The notes below the pieces were generated by a model that saw only the letters and a program-made list of their open reading frames with translations, was not told where the DNA came from and did no database searches. Both the position numbers and the translations under genes were made by a program. From positions 1 to 64,000 of the forward strand of contig DLPX01000004.1 in assembly GCA_002477475.1 (NCBI GenBank): DNA of 64,000 nucleotides, given 5' to 3'. Of the stretch, positions 26,206-34,866 are shown piece after piece (the first letter of the stretch is position 1; each line of letters starts with the position of its first letter). Source of the DNA: Proteobacteria bacterium UBA7447 (GTDB lineage: Bacteria > Pseudomonadota > Gammaproteobacteria > Arenicellales > UBA868).

Positions 26206-28322
26206 CTCCCGCTCGACGTGCCAACCTGCGCCGGCTGCTTGCGCCCCGGCACATCGTCTTTGCCGGCGGCGACTCGGCCGTCTTTGCGGCCGGCCAGTGT
26301 GCGGCGGGTGATTTCAAAGGTGAGATCTGGGGGCTAAACCCGCAACCGGGCCGCTTCGGTGCTATCCCCTCTTACACCAGTGTCGCTGAACTGCCCGAAG
26401 CGCCGGACGCAGTGTTTCTGGCCGTGCCCCGACAAGGGGTGCCGTCCGTTATTAAGGAATTAAGGGAAAAAGGCGCTGGCGGGATTGTCTGTTATTCGGC
26501 GGGGTTTGGTGAACTGGGTGATGATGGGGTCCACCTGGAACAGGAACTCATTGACGCCTGTGGTGATATGGCACTCGCGGGACCCAATGTTTTTGGATTG
26601 CTCAACTACATAACCGGTGCACACCTGTGGCCCTTCAGTCACGGCGGGACCCTAGTCGAGCAAGGCCCTGCCCTCATCTCCCAGTCTGGCATGCTCTCGG
26701 GCTATCTTCTGACCAACCGTCGGTCGGTCCGATTCTCCTACGTGATTGGAGCGGGCAACCAGTCGGTGCTCGGAGTCGAGGACTATCTTGATTATCTTGC
26801 AGACGATCCCAGCGTTACCGGTTTCGGTCTGTATATCGAAACACTCCGTGATATTCCACAGTTTGCCGCGGCAGTGGGACGCGCCCTCGACCGGGGGGTT
26901 CCAGTAGTCGCACTCAAGGCGGGTCAATCCGATCTTGCGGCGCAGACCGCGCTGACCCACACCGGATCACTTGCGGGGCAGGATACGTTTTATCAGGCGC
27001 TCTTTGACCGGATCGGCGTGGCCCGGGTATCGACCCCGAGCCTCATGCTGGAAACCTTACAACTGCTGACAACTGCCGGATCGCCCAAGGGAAAGCGGCT
27101 TGCGGCCTTTACCTGCTCAGGAGGTGATGTTGCGATGCTCGCAGACTGCGCCGACAGGGAAGGACTCATCTTTGACCCTCCTGACGAGGCGACCCAGAGG
27201 ACTCTTCGCCAATGGCTGCCTGAGATAGCGACGGTGGGCAATCCGCTTGACTACACCACCCCTTTATGGGGTCACGAAAAGACTCTGGAAAAAGTCTTTG
27301 CCACTGCCCTGGCACCAGGATACGACGCGGCGTTGCTGGTGCAGGACTACCCTCCTCCGGAACTCGGCGAGGATCGGCCCTATTACCAGGCCGACGCCCG
27401 AGCCTTCATGCGCGCTACCGCAAAGGCTTCGATCCCGGCTGCGATCTGCTCTGGTCTGCCCGAAAACCTTGATATCGAAACCCAACAGACGTTGATCGGC
27501 CAGGGTGTCGCGCCGCTGCAGGGCATCGGGGAAGCCACTGCCGCTATCCGGGCTGCCGCAGTGTTCGGCGAGGCCCAGCACAAGAGAAAGCAAGGGGGTG
27601 ATCACTTTATCCCCTCATGCCACCCGGTTGAGGGCAAGCCTCAGTTTCTGGATGAATGGCAGGGTAAGCAGTTGCTTCTGGCTCATGAGATAGCGGTTCC
27701 GCCAGGCAGACTCTGCACGAGCCATGATGCCGCTGAGGCGGCTCGCCAGATCGGTTTTCCTGTGGCGCTCAAGCTGGTGAACCCCGAGCTCCCTCATAAA
27801 AGCGATCACGGCATCGTGCGGCTAGGCCTTTGTGATTCAGACGACATCGGCGCGATTTCTCAGGAAGTGATTTCGCTTGGTTCGCAGGCGTTGGGTCATC
27901 CCGCCGACGACCGCATCCTGATCGAGCAGATGGCCGATGGACTCATTGCCGAACTTTTGGTCGGGATCCAGAATGACCGACACTTTGGACTCGTGATGAC
28001 GATTGCGGGAGGCGGTACACTGGTGGAATTGATGGCAGACAGTGCTACCGTGCTGCTGCCCGCCGAACCGCGAGATTTCGCCAATGCCCTCTCAACGCTC
28101 AAGGTGATGAAATTACTTTCGGGTTATCGGGGCCGTGCCCAAGCGGATCTTGATGAACTGGTACAGACTCTGATGAAAATCGGCGCTATGGCCCTTGCCC
28201 TTGCCGATACCCTGATCGACATGGACATCAACCCGTTATGGGTAACGGAACACGGTTCTATTGCCGTCGACGCGCTTATCCGACTGGGCAATATTGATGC
28301 CCTGCCCGCGCACCTGCGTTAA
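26202..28322 (+). CDS. NDP-forming acyl-CoA synthetase (fused alpha and beta parts)
   Basis: A 706-residue acyl-CoA/acetyl-CoA synthetase of the ADP-forming superfamily. The N-terminal half holds a CoA-binding domain (FKGEIWGLNPQPGRFGAIPSY is split around residues 35-55) and succinyl-CoA-ligase-like domains (SQSGMLSGYLL). The C-terminal half, from about residue 480, is an ATP-grasp domain (PVALKLVNPELPHKSDHGIVRLG). It overlaps the dehydrogenase gene (GTGA), so both are cotranslated. It likely activates gamma-butyrobetaine or carnitine to its CoA ester; the substrate is inferred. Confidence 0.85.
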   Translation: MTPARRANLRRLLAPRHIVFAGGDSAVFAAGQCAAGDFKGEIWGLNPQPGRFGAIPSYTSVAELPEAPDAVFLAVPRQGVPSVIKELREKGAGGIVCYSAGFGELGDDGVHLEQELIDACGDMALAGPNVFGLLNYITGAHLWPFSHGGTLVEQGPALISQSGMLSGYLLTNRRSVRFSYVIGAGNQSVLGVEDYLDYLADDPSVTGFGLYIETLRDIPQFAAAVGRALDRGVPVVALKAGQSDLAAQTALTHTGSLAGQDTFYQALFDRIGVARVSTPSLMLETLQLLTTAGSPKGKRLAAFTCSGGDVAMLADCADREGLIFDPPDEATQRTLRQWLPEIATVGNPLDYTTPLWGHEKTLEKVFATALAPGYDAALLVQDYPPPELGEDRPYYQADARAFMRATAKASIPAAICSGLPENLDIETQQTLIGQGVAPLQGIGEATAAIRAAAVFGEAQHKRKQGGDHFIPSCHPVEGKPQFLDEWQGKQLLLAHEIAVPPGRLCTSHDAAEAARQIGFPVALKLVNPELPHKSDHGIVRLGLCDSDDIGAISQEVISLGSQALGHPADDRILIEQMADGLIAELLVGIQNDRHFGLVMTIAGGGTLVELMADSATVLLPAEPRDFANALSTLKVMKLLSGYRGRAQADLDELVQTLMKIGAMALALADTLIDMDINPLWVTEHGSIAVDALIRLGNIDALPAHLR

Positions 28323-28990
28323 TGGCCAGACCGTCAATGCAGCGAAACGGTAAAGATGCTTTGATTCTGCTGGATTACGACGGCGTCATTGTGGACTCCG
28401 CGCAGCCAGTACTTGATGAAACGGCTGCCTTTTGCAGGATGCACGGTATTGCTTTCAATCTCAGCCTTTCTGACTTCGATCGACTGAACCCTGCCACTTT
28501 TACCATGTTGGCGCAGGTCTGCGGTATTCCCGAACCCCAACATCGTGACTACGGCCGCTATCTCTTTGACACCCTGCAGAACGGCGCGCGGCGCATTCCG
28601 CTCTTTTCCGGCATCAAGGATCTGCTTGAGGATTTATGTGCCAACCATACCCTATGCGTGGTGACCGCCAATCATGCAGACGTAGTAAGGACCCGACTCG
28701 CGCACGAAGGGCTTCGGGACTGCATCGATACCTATTTCGGGAGTAACCAGCCCGGCACGAAAGCAGACCATATCCGCGAGGCTCTCTCTCAGTATGCCGC
28801 CACGCCCGAGCGAGCCTGGATGGTCGGCGATTCCGTCAGCGACATCGAAGCGGCTCGCGGAGGTGGCGTTAACAGCATCGCAGTGAGTTGGGGATGGCAA
28901 TCCGGCGCATTGCTGCAGCAGCATGAGCCGGATCACCTCTTTGACGCGCCAGTCGATATGCACAAGTTCTTCAAGGCGCTCTCGGACTGA
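28322..28990 (+). CDS. HAD-superfamily phosphatase (phosphoglycolate-phosphatase-like)
   Basis: A 222-residue type I HAD hydrolase. Motif I is LILLDYDGVIVDSAQP with catalytic aspartates, motif II is CVVTANHADVV, and motif IV is WMVGDSVSDIEAARGGG. The cap domain is helical (C1). Its ATG overlaps the stop of the acyl-CoA ligase (TAATG) and its stop overlaps the next ATG, so it is translationally coupled in a four-gene run. The substrate is unknown. Confidence 0.82.
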   Translation: MARPSMQRNGKDALILLDYDGVIVDSAQPVLDETAAFCRMHGIAFNLSLSDFDRLNPATFTMLAQVCGIPEPQHRDYGRYLFDTLQNGARRIPLFSGIKDLLEDLCANHTLCVVTANHADVVRTRLAHEGLRDCIDTYFGSNQPGTKADHIREALSQYAATPERAWMVGDSVSDIEAARGGGVNSIAVSWGWQSGALLQQHEPDHLFDAPVDMHKFFKALSD

Positions 28991-29586
28991 TGAACACGCT
29001 TGCGCATCTTTATTTATCAGGAAATGATCCTGATTTGATCCTGGGTAACTTTATTGGTGACTCAGTGCGCGGCGGTGAATTCTCTCAACTGGACGAACGG
29101 GTTCAGGAAGGCGTAAGGCTCCACCGCAAAATCGACCGCTTTACCGATCAACATCCGATCTTTCGCCAAATCTGTTCCCTCATGCGCGGGGACTTTGGCC
29201 GTTACTGCACTGTGGTCGCCGATGTCTTTCTTGATCATTTTCTTGCGCGGGATTGGGAGCGCTTTGACGCACGATCCCTCGAAGACTACACCCGCTGGAT
29301 TCACCAGATCCTCGCTGAGCGGATTGATACTTGCCCAGAAAGATCCAGAAGATACTTTAAATACCTGAGCACGACCGATACGCTGCTGCACTATCGGTCA
29401 ACGGAAGGCATCAGCCGCACGCTCTTGCAGATGGCAAAGCGGGCCCGCTTCAATTCCGGGATGGAGAATGCAGGTGCGGTCCTGCGCAGACAGTATCCTC
29501 AACTCAAGGAAGGCTTTGAAAGTTTCTTTCCCGAACTGGTGCGTTATACCCTGGGAGAAAGACGAGCCCACGCCGCAAGCGCTTAG
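28990..29586 (+). CDS. acpH: Acyl-carrier-protein phosphodiesterase
   Basis: Removes the phosphopantetheine group from acyl carrier protein. The 198-residue length and the N-terminal MNTLAHLYLSGNDPDLILGN, followed by FIGDSVRGG, LHRKIDRFTDQHPIF and VFLDHFLARDWERF, are those of AcpH (HD-domain-related fold with conserved Asp/His). The start codon overlaps the upstream HAD stop (TGATG). It lies at the end of the ligase/HAD run and converges with a small leftward gene, overlapping it by 4 bases. Confidence 0.9.
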   Translation: MNTLAHLYLSGNDPDLILGNFIGDSVRGGEFSQLDERVQEGVRLHRKIDRFTDQHPIFRQICSLMRGDFGRYCTVVADVFLDHFLARDWERFDARSLEDYTRWIHQILAERIDTCPERSRRYFKYLSTTDTLLHYRSTEGISRTLLQMAKRARFNSGMENAGAVLRRQYPQLKEGFESFFPELVRYTLGERRAHAASA

Positions 29587-29888
29587 GCAGAGCCCGCGTT
29601 CGCATCGAAACGTGTGTGGTAGTAATCGCTTTCCATGGCTGACTGACGAATCTGATCGGTCAGCGTCTGCAAGCGTTTTTCTGCCGTATCGATCTCGGCA
29701 CAGGATTCACAGCCGGGGTCACCGCAAGGCTGGTGTGCATGCAGCCAGAACTGAACAGCGCCTGCCAAAAGGCCCGAAGCCATTTCCCAACTGTCTGAGT
29801 CAGCATCCTGATCCAGCAGTTCGTTTCCAAGCTCGATCATACGCTCGGCGGCAGCGTCAAAATGGCTCAACTCTTCTTCAAACTCCAT
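29583..29888 (-). CDS. Small acidic cysteine-containing protein of unknown function
   Basis: A 101-residue acidic, mostly helical protein. It has one cysteine cluster, PCGDPGCESCAE (near residue 55), which could bind a metal or form disulfides. The frame is open to 29960, but ATG 29888 is chosen as the likely start. No family is recognised. It overlaps the 3-prime end of acpH by 4 bases on the opposite strand. The call as a real gene rests on length, composition and tight packing. Confidence 0.5.
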   Translation of the reverse strand: MEFEEELSHFDAAAERMIELGNELLDQDADSDSWEMASGLLAGAVQFWLHAHQPCGDPGCESCAEIDTAEKRLQTLTDQIRQSAMESDYYHTRFDANAGSA

Positions 29889-29960
29889 GGCGCTCTCCGG
29901 TCTGAAACCAATTCCCGAAAGGGTCTGTGACAGACATGGAATTCTAGCGGTTAAAGTCAT

Positions 29961-29977
29961 GCAGGTCGAAGACCTGC
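29961..29977. promoter_or_regulatory. Perfect 7-3-7 inverted repeat in a divergent promoter region
   Basis: GCAGGTC-GAA-GACCTGC is a perfect 17-base dyad located in the 191-base region between the small leftward gene and the rightward threonine aldolase. It could be an operator or hairpin; it has no U-tract. The rest of this intergenic stretch shows nothing recognisable. Confidence 0.4.
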
Positions 29978-30079
29978 GGGATAATCACGGACCATGCCCG
30001 GCAAGAACTCCGGGTGACCAAGACTGTCGTATAGTGCGCAAGCGCCTGGGGGCCCCACTCAGATAGGGAGTACTTTCAA

Positions 30080-31120
30080 GTGACAGCAATTCGGATCAAC
30101 CTTTACAGCGATACGCAATCGCAGCCTACCTCCGCGATGCGCGAGGCAATGGCGCAAGCGACAGTCGGAGATGAGCAACACCGCCTCGACCCGGGCGTGA
30201 ACCAGTTATGCGAAGACGTCGCCGGATTGCTGGGAAAAGAAGACGCGGTCTTTCTTCCTTCTGGAACCATGTGCAACCAGATCGCGCTCGCGGTGCATTG
30301 CACTGCAGGCGATGAAATCATTGCTGATCGCTCAGCTCACATCATCAATTCCGAGGCCGGGGGTCCGGCATCTCTAGCGGGATCGATGGTGTATCCGCTG
30401 GAAGGCAAAAATGGCATTTTTGGCCCGGATGACGTGCGGGGTGCAATCAGAAGCGCCTCTCTTCATGCACCCAGGTCCCGCCTGCTCGTTGTCGAGCAAA
30501 CATCGAATCTCGGTGGTGGCACGGTCTGGCCTCTCGCTCAACTGCAGGCGGTTGCTAAGACTGCCCGCGCCCACGATCTCAGTCTTCACATGGATGGCGC
30601 GAGACTCATGAACGCGGTGATAGCGGCAGGCGTCTCTGCAGCTGAATTTTCTGCTACCGTCGACTCCGTTTGGCTCGACCTCAGTAAAGGCCTTGGATGC
30701 CCTGTCGGCGCCGTCCTGGCCGGCAGTCGCGAATTCATTCATGAGGTCTGGCGATGGAAGCACCGAATTGGCGGAGCGATGCGCCAGGCGGGCATCATAG
30801 CCGCAGCTGGCAGTTGGGCTCTGCAACATCATGTGGATCGTCTGGCGGAAGATCATGACAATGCGCGGCTGCTCGCCGATCGAATTTCAGCGCTCGACGG
30901 AATCCAACTGATCAACGAAACCGTCGAGACCAATATGGTGTTCTTTGACGTTTCGCAGACTCCCCTGAGTGCCCCTGAAATCTCTGCACGGTTGCGTGAA
31001 AAAGGAATCTGGATCGGCGCATTTGGTGAACAGAAAATGCGAGCCGTTACTCATCTCGATGTTGGCCGGGAAGATATCATTGAGGCCAGTGATGCATTGG
31101 CAGGCATCCTTGACGATTAG
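30080..31120 (+). CDS. Low-specificity threonine aldolase
   Basis: A 346-residue PLP enzyme cleaving L-threonine or related beta-hydroxy amino acids to glycine and an aldehyde. The PLP lysine is in VWLDLSKGLGCPVGAVLAG, and the family N-terminus INLYSDTQSQPTSAMREAMA and SLHMDGARLMNA are conserved. It begins with GTG at 30080 behind an AGGGAG site. A second, more distant threonine aldolase lies at 43.4 kb. It stands alone between the acpH region and the leftward aldehyde dehydrogenase. Confidence 0.88.
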   Translation: MTAIRINLYSDTQSQPTSAMREAMAQATVGDEQHRLDPGVNQLCEDVAGLLGKEDAVFLPSGTMCNQIALAVHCTAGDEIIADRSAHIINSEAGGPASLAGSMVYPLEGKNGIFGPDDVRGAIRSASLHAPRSRLLVVEQTSNLGGGTVWPLAQLQAVAKTARAHDLSLHMDGARLMNAVIAAGVSAAEFSATVDSVWLDLSKGLGCPVGAVLAGSREFIHEVWRWKHRIGGAMRQAGIIAAAGSWALQHHVDRLAEDHDNARLLADRISALDGIQLINETVETNMVFFDVSQTPLSAPEISARLREKGIWIGAFGEQKMRAVTHLDVGREDIIEASDALAGILDD

Positions 31121-31144
31121 TCGAACTAACCTATCTTAGGCTTC

Positions 31145-32581
31145 CTAATTTCCAAGAATCGCTTTGCACTCAAGGAATTCTTCAAGCCCCCATTCTGCTT
31201 TCTCCCGGCCGTTACCAGACTGCTTGAACCCTCCAAAGGGAGCATCGGTCCCACCGCCGGTGTAATTCAGATGCACTTGCCCAGCACGAAGCCGACGAGC
31301 AAATTGCATTAGTTGCGCAGGATCCTCTCCGGAAACATATGCGGCAAGCCCATATGGCGTATCGTTTGCGATCGTCACCGCTTCATCAGCGTCGTCATAT
31401 GTTGAGATTGACAGGACAGGACCAAAGATTTCTTCCCTGAAAATCGACATATCGGAAGTGACCTCAGCGAACACGGTCGGTTTAACAAAATACCCTTTTG
31501 ACAGACCATCCGGTCGTCCCATGCCCCCAGTGACAAGCATCGCGCCCTCATCAATCCCTGACTGGATAAGATGCTGGACCTTATTAAATTGCACGTCACT
31601 AATAACCGGGCCCAGTTGCGTCTGATCGTCTTCAGGATTACCCACTGTGATCGACTCGGATGCCTCTTTGGCTATCTCGATAGCTTCTTGATGCCTTTCT
31701 TTCGGCACCAACATACGCGTAGGTGCATTACAGGACTGGCCCGTATTCTCCATACAGGCCAGAACACCATCTCGCACGGACATTTCCAGCGCCGCGTCGT
31801 TCAAAACAATGTTGGCAGATTTACCACCTAACTCCTGACTCACTCTTTTGACGGTCTCGGCAGAACCTTTCGCAACAGCAACGCCTCCGCGAGTGGACCC
31901 TGTAAATGAAATCATATCGATATCAGGATGAGCAGACATCGCCTCCCCTACAATGGGACCGAAACCATCGACCAAATTAAATACACCCGCCGGAACTCCC
32001 GCCTCATCAATAACCTCGGCGATCACGTGCGCAGAAATCGGAGATAGTTCGCTGGGCTTCAAGAGAGTAGTACAACCCGACGCTATTGCGGGCGCAATCT
32101 TTGAGACAATCTGATTGATGGGCCAGTTCCAAGGCGTAATCAGCCCACAGACACCGATCGGTTCGTAGCGAATTAGAAACTTCTCGCGCTGCTGCTCAAA
32201 TTCGAATTGCTCCAGCACCCGAATTGCTGTCTTAAGATGGCCCAAGCCCACCGCCGTCTGAGCACCGAAAGCGAGATGCCCAGGCGCTCCCATTTCCTCG
32301 CGGATCGCCTCAGCGATATCATTAAACCGCTTCTTGTATAGATTTCGAACCTCGGTGAGGAGCTCTACTCGCTCCTGTTTAGAAGTTTGGGAGAAGGAAT
32401 TGAACGCTTTTCGCGCTGACACTACTGCACGAGTAACATCCTCGGCTGTTCCCGCGCCAATCCTCGCCACTACCTCTTCTGTTGCCGGGTTCAGAACATC
32501 GATTGAATCATCCGACACTGGATCGGTCCACACTCCGTTCATATAGAACTGCCGATGCTCCTTTATTTTTTGGGTGCTCAT
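31145..32581 (-). CDS. Aldehyde dehydrogenase (left copy of the pseudoazurin group)
   Basis: A 478-residue ALDH. The catalytic glutamate is in QELGGKSANIVL, the cysteine in MENTGQSCNAPTRM; the PWNWPINQ and SFTGSTRGG motifs are intact. The frame is open to 32638, but ATG 32581 has an AGGAG site 9 bases upstream. It is the last of three leftward genes (ALDH, pseudoazurin, ALDH) in the A+T-richer island. The substrate is unknown; sequence type differs from the ALDH at 33.1 kb, so this is not a recent duplication. Confidence 0.9.
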   Translation of the reverse strand: MSTQKIKEHRQFYMNGVWTDPVSDDSIDVLNPATEEVVARIGAGTAEDVTRAVVSARKAFNSFSQTSKQERVELLTEVRNLYKKRFNDIAEAIREEMGAPGHLAFGAQTAVGLGHLKTAIRVLEQFEFEQQREKFLIRYEPIGVCGLITPWNWPINQIVSKIAPAIASGCTTLLKPSELSPISAHVIAEVIDEAGVPAGVFNLVDGFGPIVGEAMSAHPDIDMISFTGSTRGGVAVAKGSAETVKRVSQELGGKSANIVLNDAALEMSVRDGVLACMENTGQSCNAPTRMLVPKERHQEAIEIAKEASESITVGNPEDDQTQLGPVISDVQFNKVQHLIQSGIDEGAMLVTGGMGRPDGLSKGYFVKPTVFAEVTSDMSIFREEIFGPVLSISTYDDADEAVTIANDTPYGLAAYVSGEDPAQLMQFARRLRAGQVHLNYTGGGTDAPFGGFKQSGNGREKAEWGLEEFLECKAILGN

Positions 32582-32621
32582 TATCAGGTCTCCTATCTGA
32601 CAACTTTTGCTCTGATGGAAC

Positions 32622-33065
32622 TTACTGTACCTGGTCAAGGTAAGACTTCATTCGCTCTTGATTCATAGCTACCGTAGGCTCCATCGGCTTCCATCTCGCA
32701 ATTGCGTCATCTCTATTGACCGCTTTGCCTACTTGGATTACCCCCACCATACCCAGGACGAAATGTGGAGTGCACTTGTACAAGTAAACCCCTTCCTGAG
32801 AAAATGTTATCGTTGCAGTCTCCCCCATACCTGTGATGAACGCAGATTCTGCCGATGGTGAAACAAATGATTCGGCGTTGTGGGAGGCATCGGAAGGCTT
32901 GAAAGTCACTGTGTCGCCAACTTCTACTTTTAAATATCCCGGGTTGAACACCATCATTTCACCATTTGCGCCAGTTGTTACGGCATCGACTGTATATTCG
33001 GCAGAATGCGCAACCGGACTAGTAATGAGAGCGAAAAACGATACAAACACAAAAATTTTATTCAT
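32622..33065 (-). CDS. Pseudoazurin (periplasmic blue copper protein)
   Basis: A 147-residue cupredoxin with a signal peptide (MNKIFVFVSFFALITSPVAHS, split after residue 21). Four type-1 copper ligands are visible: His in DASHNAES and Cys, His and Met in YKCTPHFVLGMVG, with the spacing of pseudoazurins. It carries electrons in the periplasm between a quinone- or cytochrome-linked donor and an oxidase or reductase. A 40-residue C-terminal extension follows the copper loop. It lies between two aldehyde dehydrogenase genes in one leftward unit. Confidence 0.92.
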   Translation of the reverse strand: MNKIFVFVSFFALITSPVAHSAEYTVDAVTTGANGEMMVFNPGYLKVEVGDTVTFKPSDASHNAESFVSPSAESAFITGMGETATITFSQEGVYLYKCTPHFVLGMVGVIQVGKAVNRDDAIARWKPMEPTVAMNQERMKSYLDQVQ

Positions 33066-33129
33066 AATCTTTTCCTAAATGATTTGGCTGCTATCAAACA
33101 CTGCGTAAAAAATACTGATCATCATTTTT

Positions 33130-34632
33130 TTAGCTTGCTTCACCGACCGTTACCCATATTGTCTTTGTCTGCAGATATTGATCGAGCGCCTCTACACCAT
33201 TATCTCTGGCGAGCGAACCGGAACGTTTGAAACCACCAAAAGGTGTCTTGATATCTCCCTCTGAAAAACCATTTACCGAAACGGTTCCGCAAGGAAGTCG
33301 CCTAGAAAGATAGATTGCTCGATCTATGTCTTTCGTGTAGATCGTTGCATGGAGGCCATAATCTGTGTCTTTCGCGACCTTCAAGGCATCGTCGATGCCG
33401 CTTATTGGCAAAACACCCAACACAGGCCCAAAGATCTCTTCTCTGGAAATTGCCATGTTAGGTGTAAGATCGGCGAATACAGTAGGTGGAATAAAAAATC
33501 CTGGCGACGCAATTGAACTCCCGCCGCTCATGAGTCTTGCCCCTTCATCGCTACCTTGTTTGATATATGACATCACCTTCTGGAAATGTCTGTGACTCAC
33601 CATCGACCCAATGTCCGTCTCTGGATCGAGCGGATCTCCAACCTGGAACTGCTGGGCACGACTAACTACTCTTTCAAGAAACTCGTCGACCAGGGATGCA
33701 TCGACGAGTTGCCTCATATTCGCTGAACAATTTTCTCCTCCATTCCAAAACGCTGCCATTGCAGCATTTTCGATAAGATCATCGTTCAAATCAGCATCGT
33801 CCAGCACGATGAACGGACTCTTCCCTCCCATCTCAAGGCCCACTCCCTTTATGTTGCTCTCGCCGGAGTAGCGCATAAAGTAGCCGCCCACCTCAGTGGA
33901 TCCCGTAAATGACACCACATCAATATCTTCGTGACGGCCAATAGCCTCCCCAGCCGTCTCACCCAGCCCGGGAGTAATATTCAATACACCCGGAGGCACC
34001 CCGGCTTCGGCGGCGAGCTCAGCAAGATACAGCGCACTGAGAGAAGTTTCTTCTGCCGGCTTAAGCACCACGGAACATCCTGAAGCTAAAGCAGGCGCCA
34101 ATTTCCAGGCGGCCATTAACAGAGGGAAATTCCAGGGCACAACCAGACCAACAACACCAATGGGCTCTTTCACAATTAGAGCGAGCGCTTCCTCGCCAGT
34201 CGAAGCGACTTTTCCGAATCTTTTATCAATTAACTCTGCATACCATTGAAAGCAAGAAGCGACTTCGACTGAGATCTCTTGATGACAGTCAGTAATAGTC
34301 TTTCCGCTATCAATGCTCTCCATCACAGACAAGACACCGGCGTGGCATCGAACTAATTCCGCAAGTTTAAGCAGTACCTCTTTTCGATTTTCAGGAGCCG
34401 AGCGTGACCAAATTCCATCTTCAAATGAAGCCCTAGCAGCCTTTACCGCGTTATCAATGTCCTCGCCGTGACAATGTGATACCGCGCAAATGAGCTCCCC
34501 AGTAGCAGGGTTAATGCTCTCGAATTTGCGCCCTGAAATGGCTTCCGTAAATACTCCATTGACAAAAGCTTGCGTTCGCAGAGGTAATTCACTCGTCAGC
34601 TTCGTGATTTCAGTTTTATCCAAATCGGTCAT
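33130..34632 (-). CDS. Aldehyde dehydrogenase (right copy of the pseudoazurin group)
   Basis: A 500-residue ALDH with the catalytic glutamate in GLEMGGKSPFIVLDD and the cysteine in WNGGENCSANMRQ; PWNFPLLMAAWKLAPAL and SFTGSTEVGG are present. This is the betaine-aldehyde/gamma-glutamyl-gamma-aminobutyraldehyde type. ATG 34632 is used; an extension to 34671 is possible. It is the first gene after the Fur-box-overlapped promoter and likely leads the operon through pseudoazurin to the second ALDH. The substrate is unknown. Confidence 0.9.
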   Translation of the reverse strand: MTDLDKTEITKLTSELPLRTQAFVNGVFTEAISGRKFESINPATGELICAVSHCHGEDIDNAVKAARASFEDGIWSRSAPENRKEVLLKLAELVRCHAGVLSVMESIDSGKTITDCHQEISVEVASCFQWYAELIDKRFGKVASTGEEALALIVKEPIGVVGLVVPWNFPLLMAAWKLAPALASGCSVVLKPAEETSLSALYLAELAAEAGVPPGVLNITPGLGETAGEAIGRHEDIDVVSFTGSTEVGGYFMRYSGESNIKGVGLEMGGKSPFIVLDDADLNDDLIENAAMAAFWNGGENCSANMRQLVDASLVDEFLERVVSRAQQFQVGDPLDPETDIGSMVSHRHFQKVMSYIKQGSDEGARLMSGGSSIASPGFFIPPTVFADLTPNMAISREEIFGPVLGVLPISGIDDALKVAKDTDYGLHATIYTKDIDRAIYLSRRLPCGTVSVNGFSEGDIKTPFGGFKRSGSLARDNGVEALDQYLQTKTIWVTVGEAS

Positions 34633-34758
34633 TTTTCTTCTTTTATCGTCCAATAATTTTTCGAGAGACACTGTATCAGATGGGCTGTGCTTATCGAATC
34701 AGTCCATCGGATGAAAACGTTCGCTTCATCTTAAATTATTCCAGATTTCTTTTTTATT

Positions 34759-34777
34759 GAGAATGATTCTTATTATC
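34759..34777. promoter_or_regulatory. Fur-box-like operator
   Basis: GAGAATGATTCTTATTATC matches the classical 19-bp Fur consensus (GATAATGATAATCATTATC) at 15 of 19 positions. It overlaps the -10 element of the leftward promoter reading into the ALDH/pseudoazurin genes. The gene on the other side, idi, ends here, so only the leftward unit can be the target. This implies repression by iron; binding is inferred. Confidence 0.6.
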
Positions 34778-34799
34778 ACTAAAGGGATATGGGGATCAA
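34772..34799 (-). promoter_or_regulatory. Promoter of the ALDH/pseudoazurin unit
   Basis: Reading leftward, a -35 box TTGATC (34794-34799) is separated by 16 bases from a -10 box GATAAT (34772-34777, 5 of 6). The -10 box is part of the Fur-box-like site. The first gene starts about 130 bases downstream. Confidence 0.5.
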
Positions 34800-34866
34800 T
34801 TAAGCGGGGCTCACGGCCTCGAGGAATATCTCGAGTTGAAAAGCATTTGCCCCAACTAATTAGTCG

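Noticed and set aside
34818..34835. CTCGAG-GAATAT-CTCGAG as an idi terminator
   Set aside because: The stem is only 6 bp with a 6-base loop and no U-tract; it is too weak to call.
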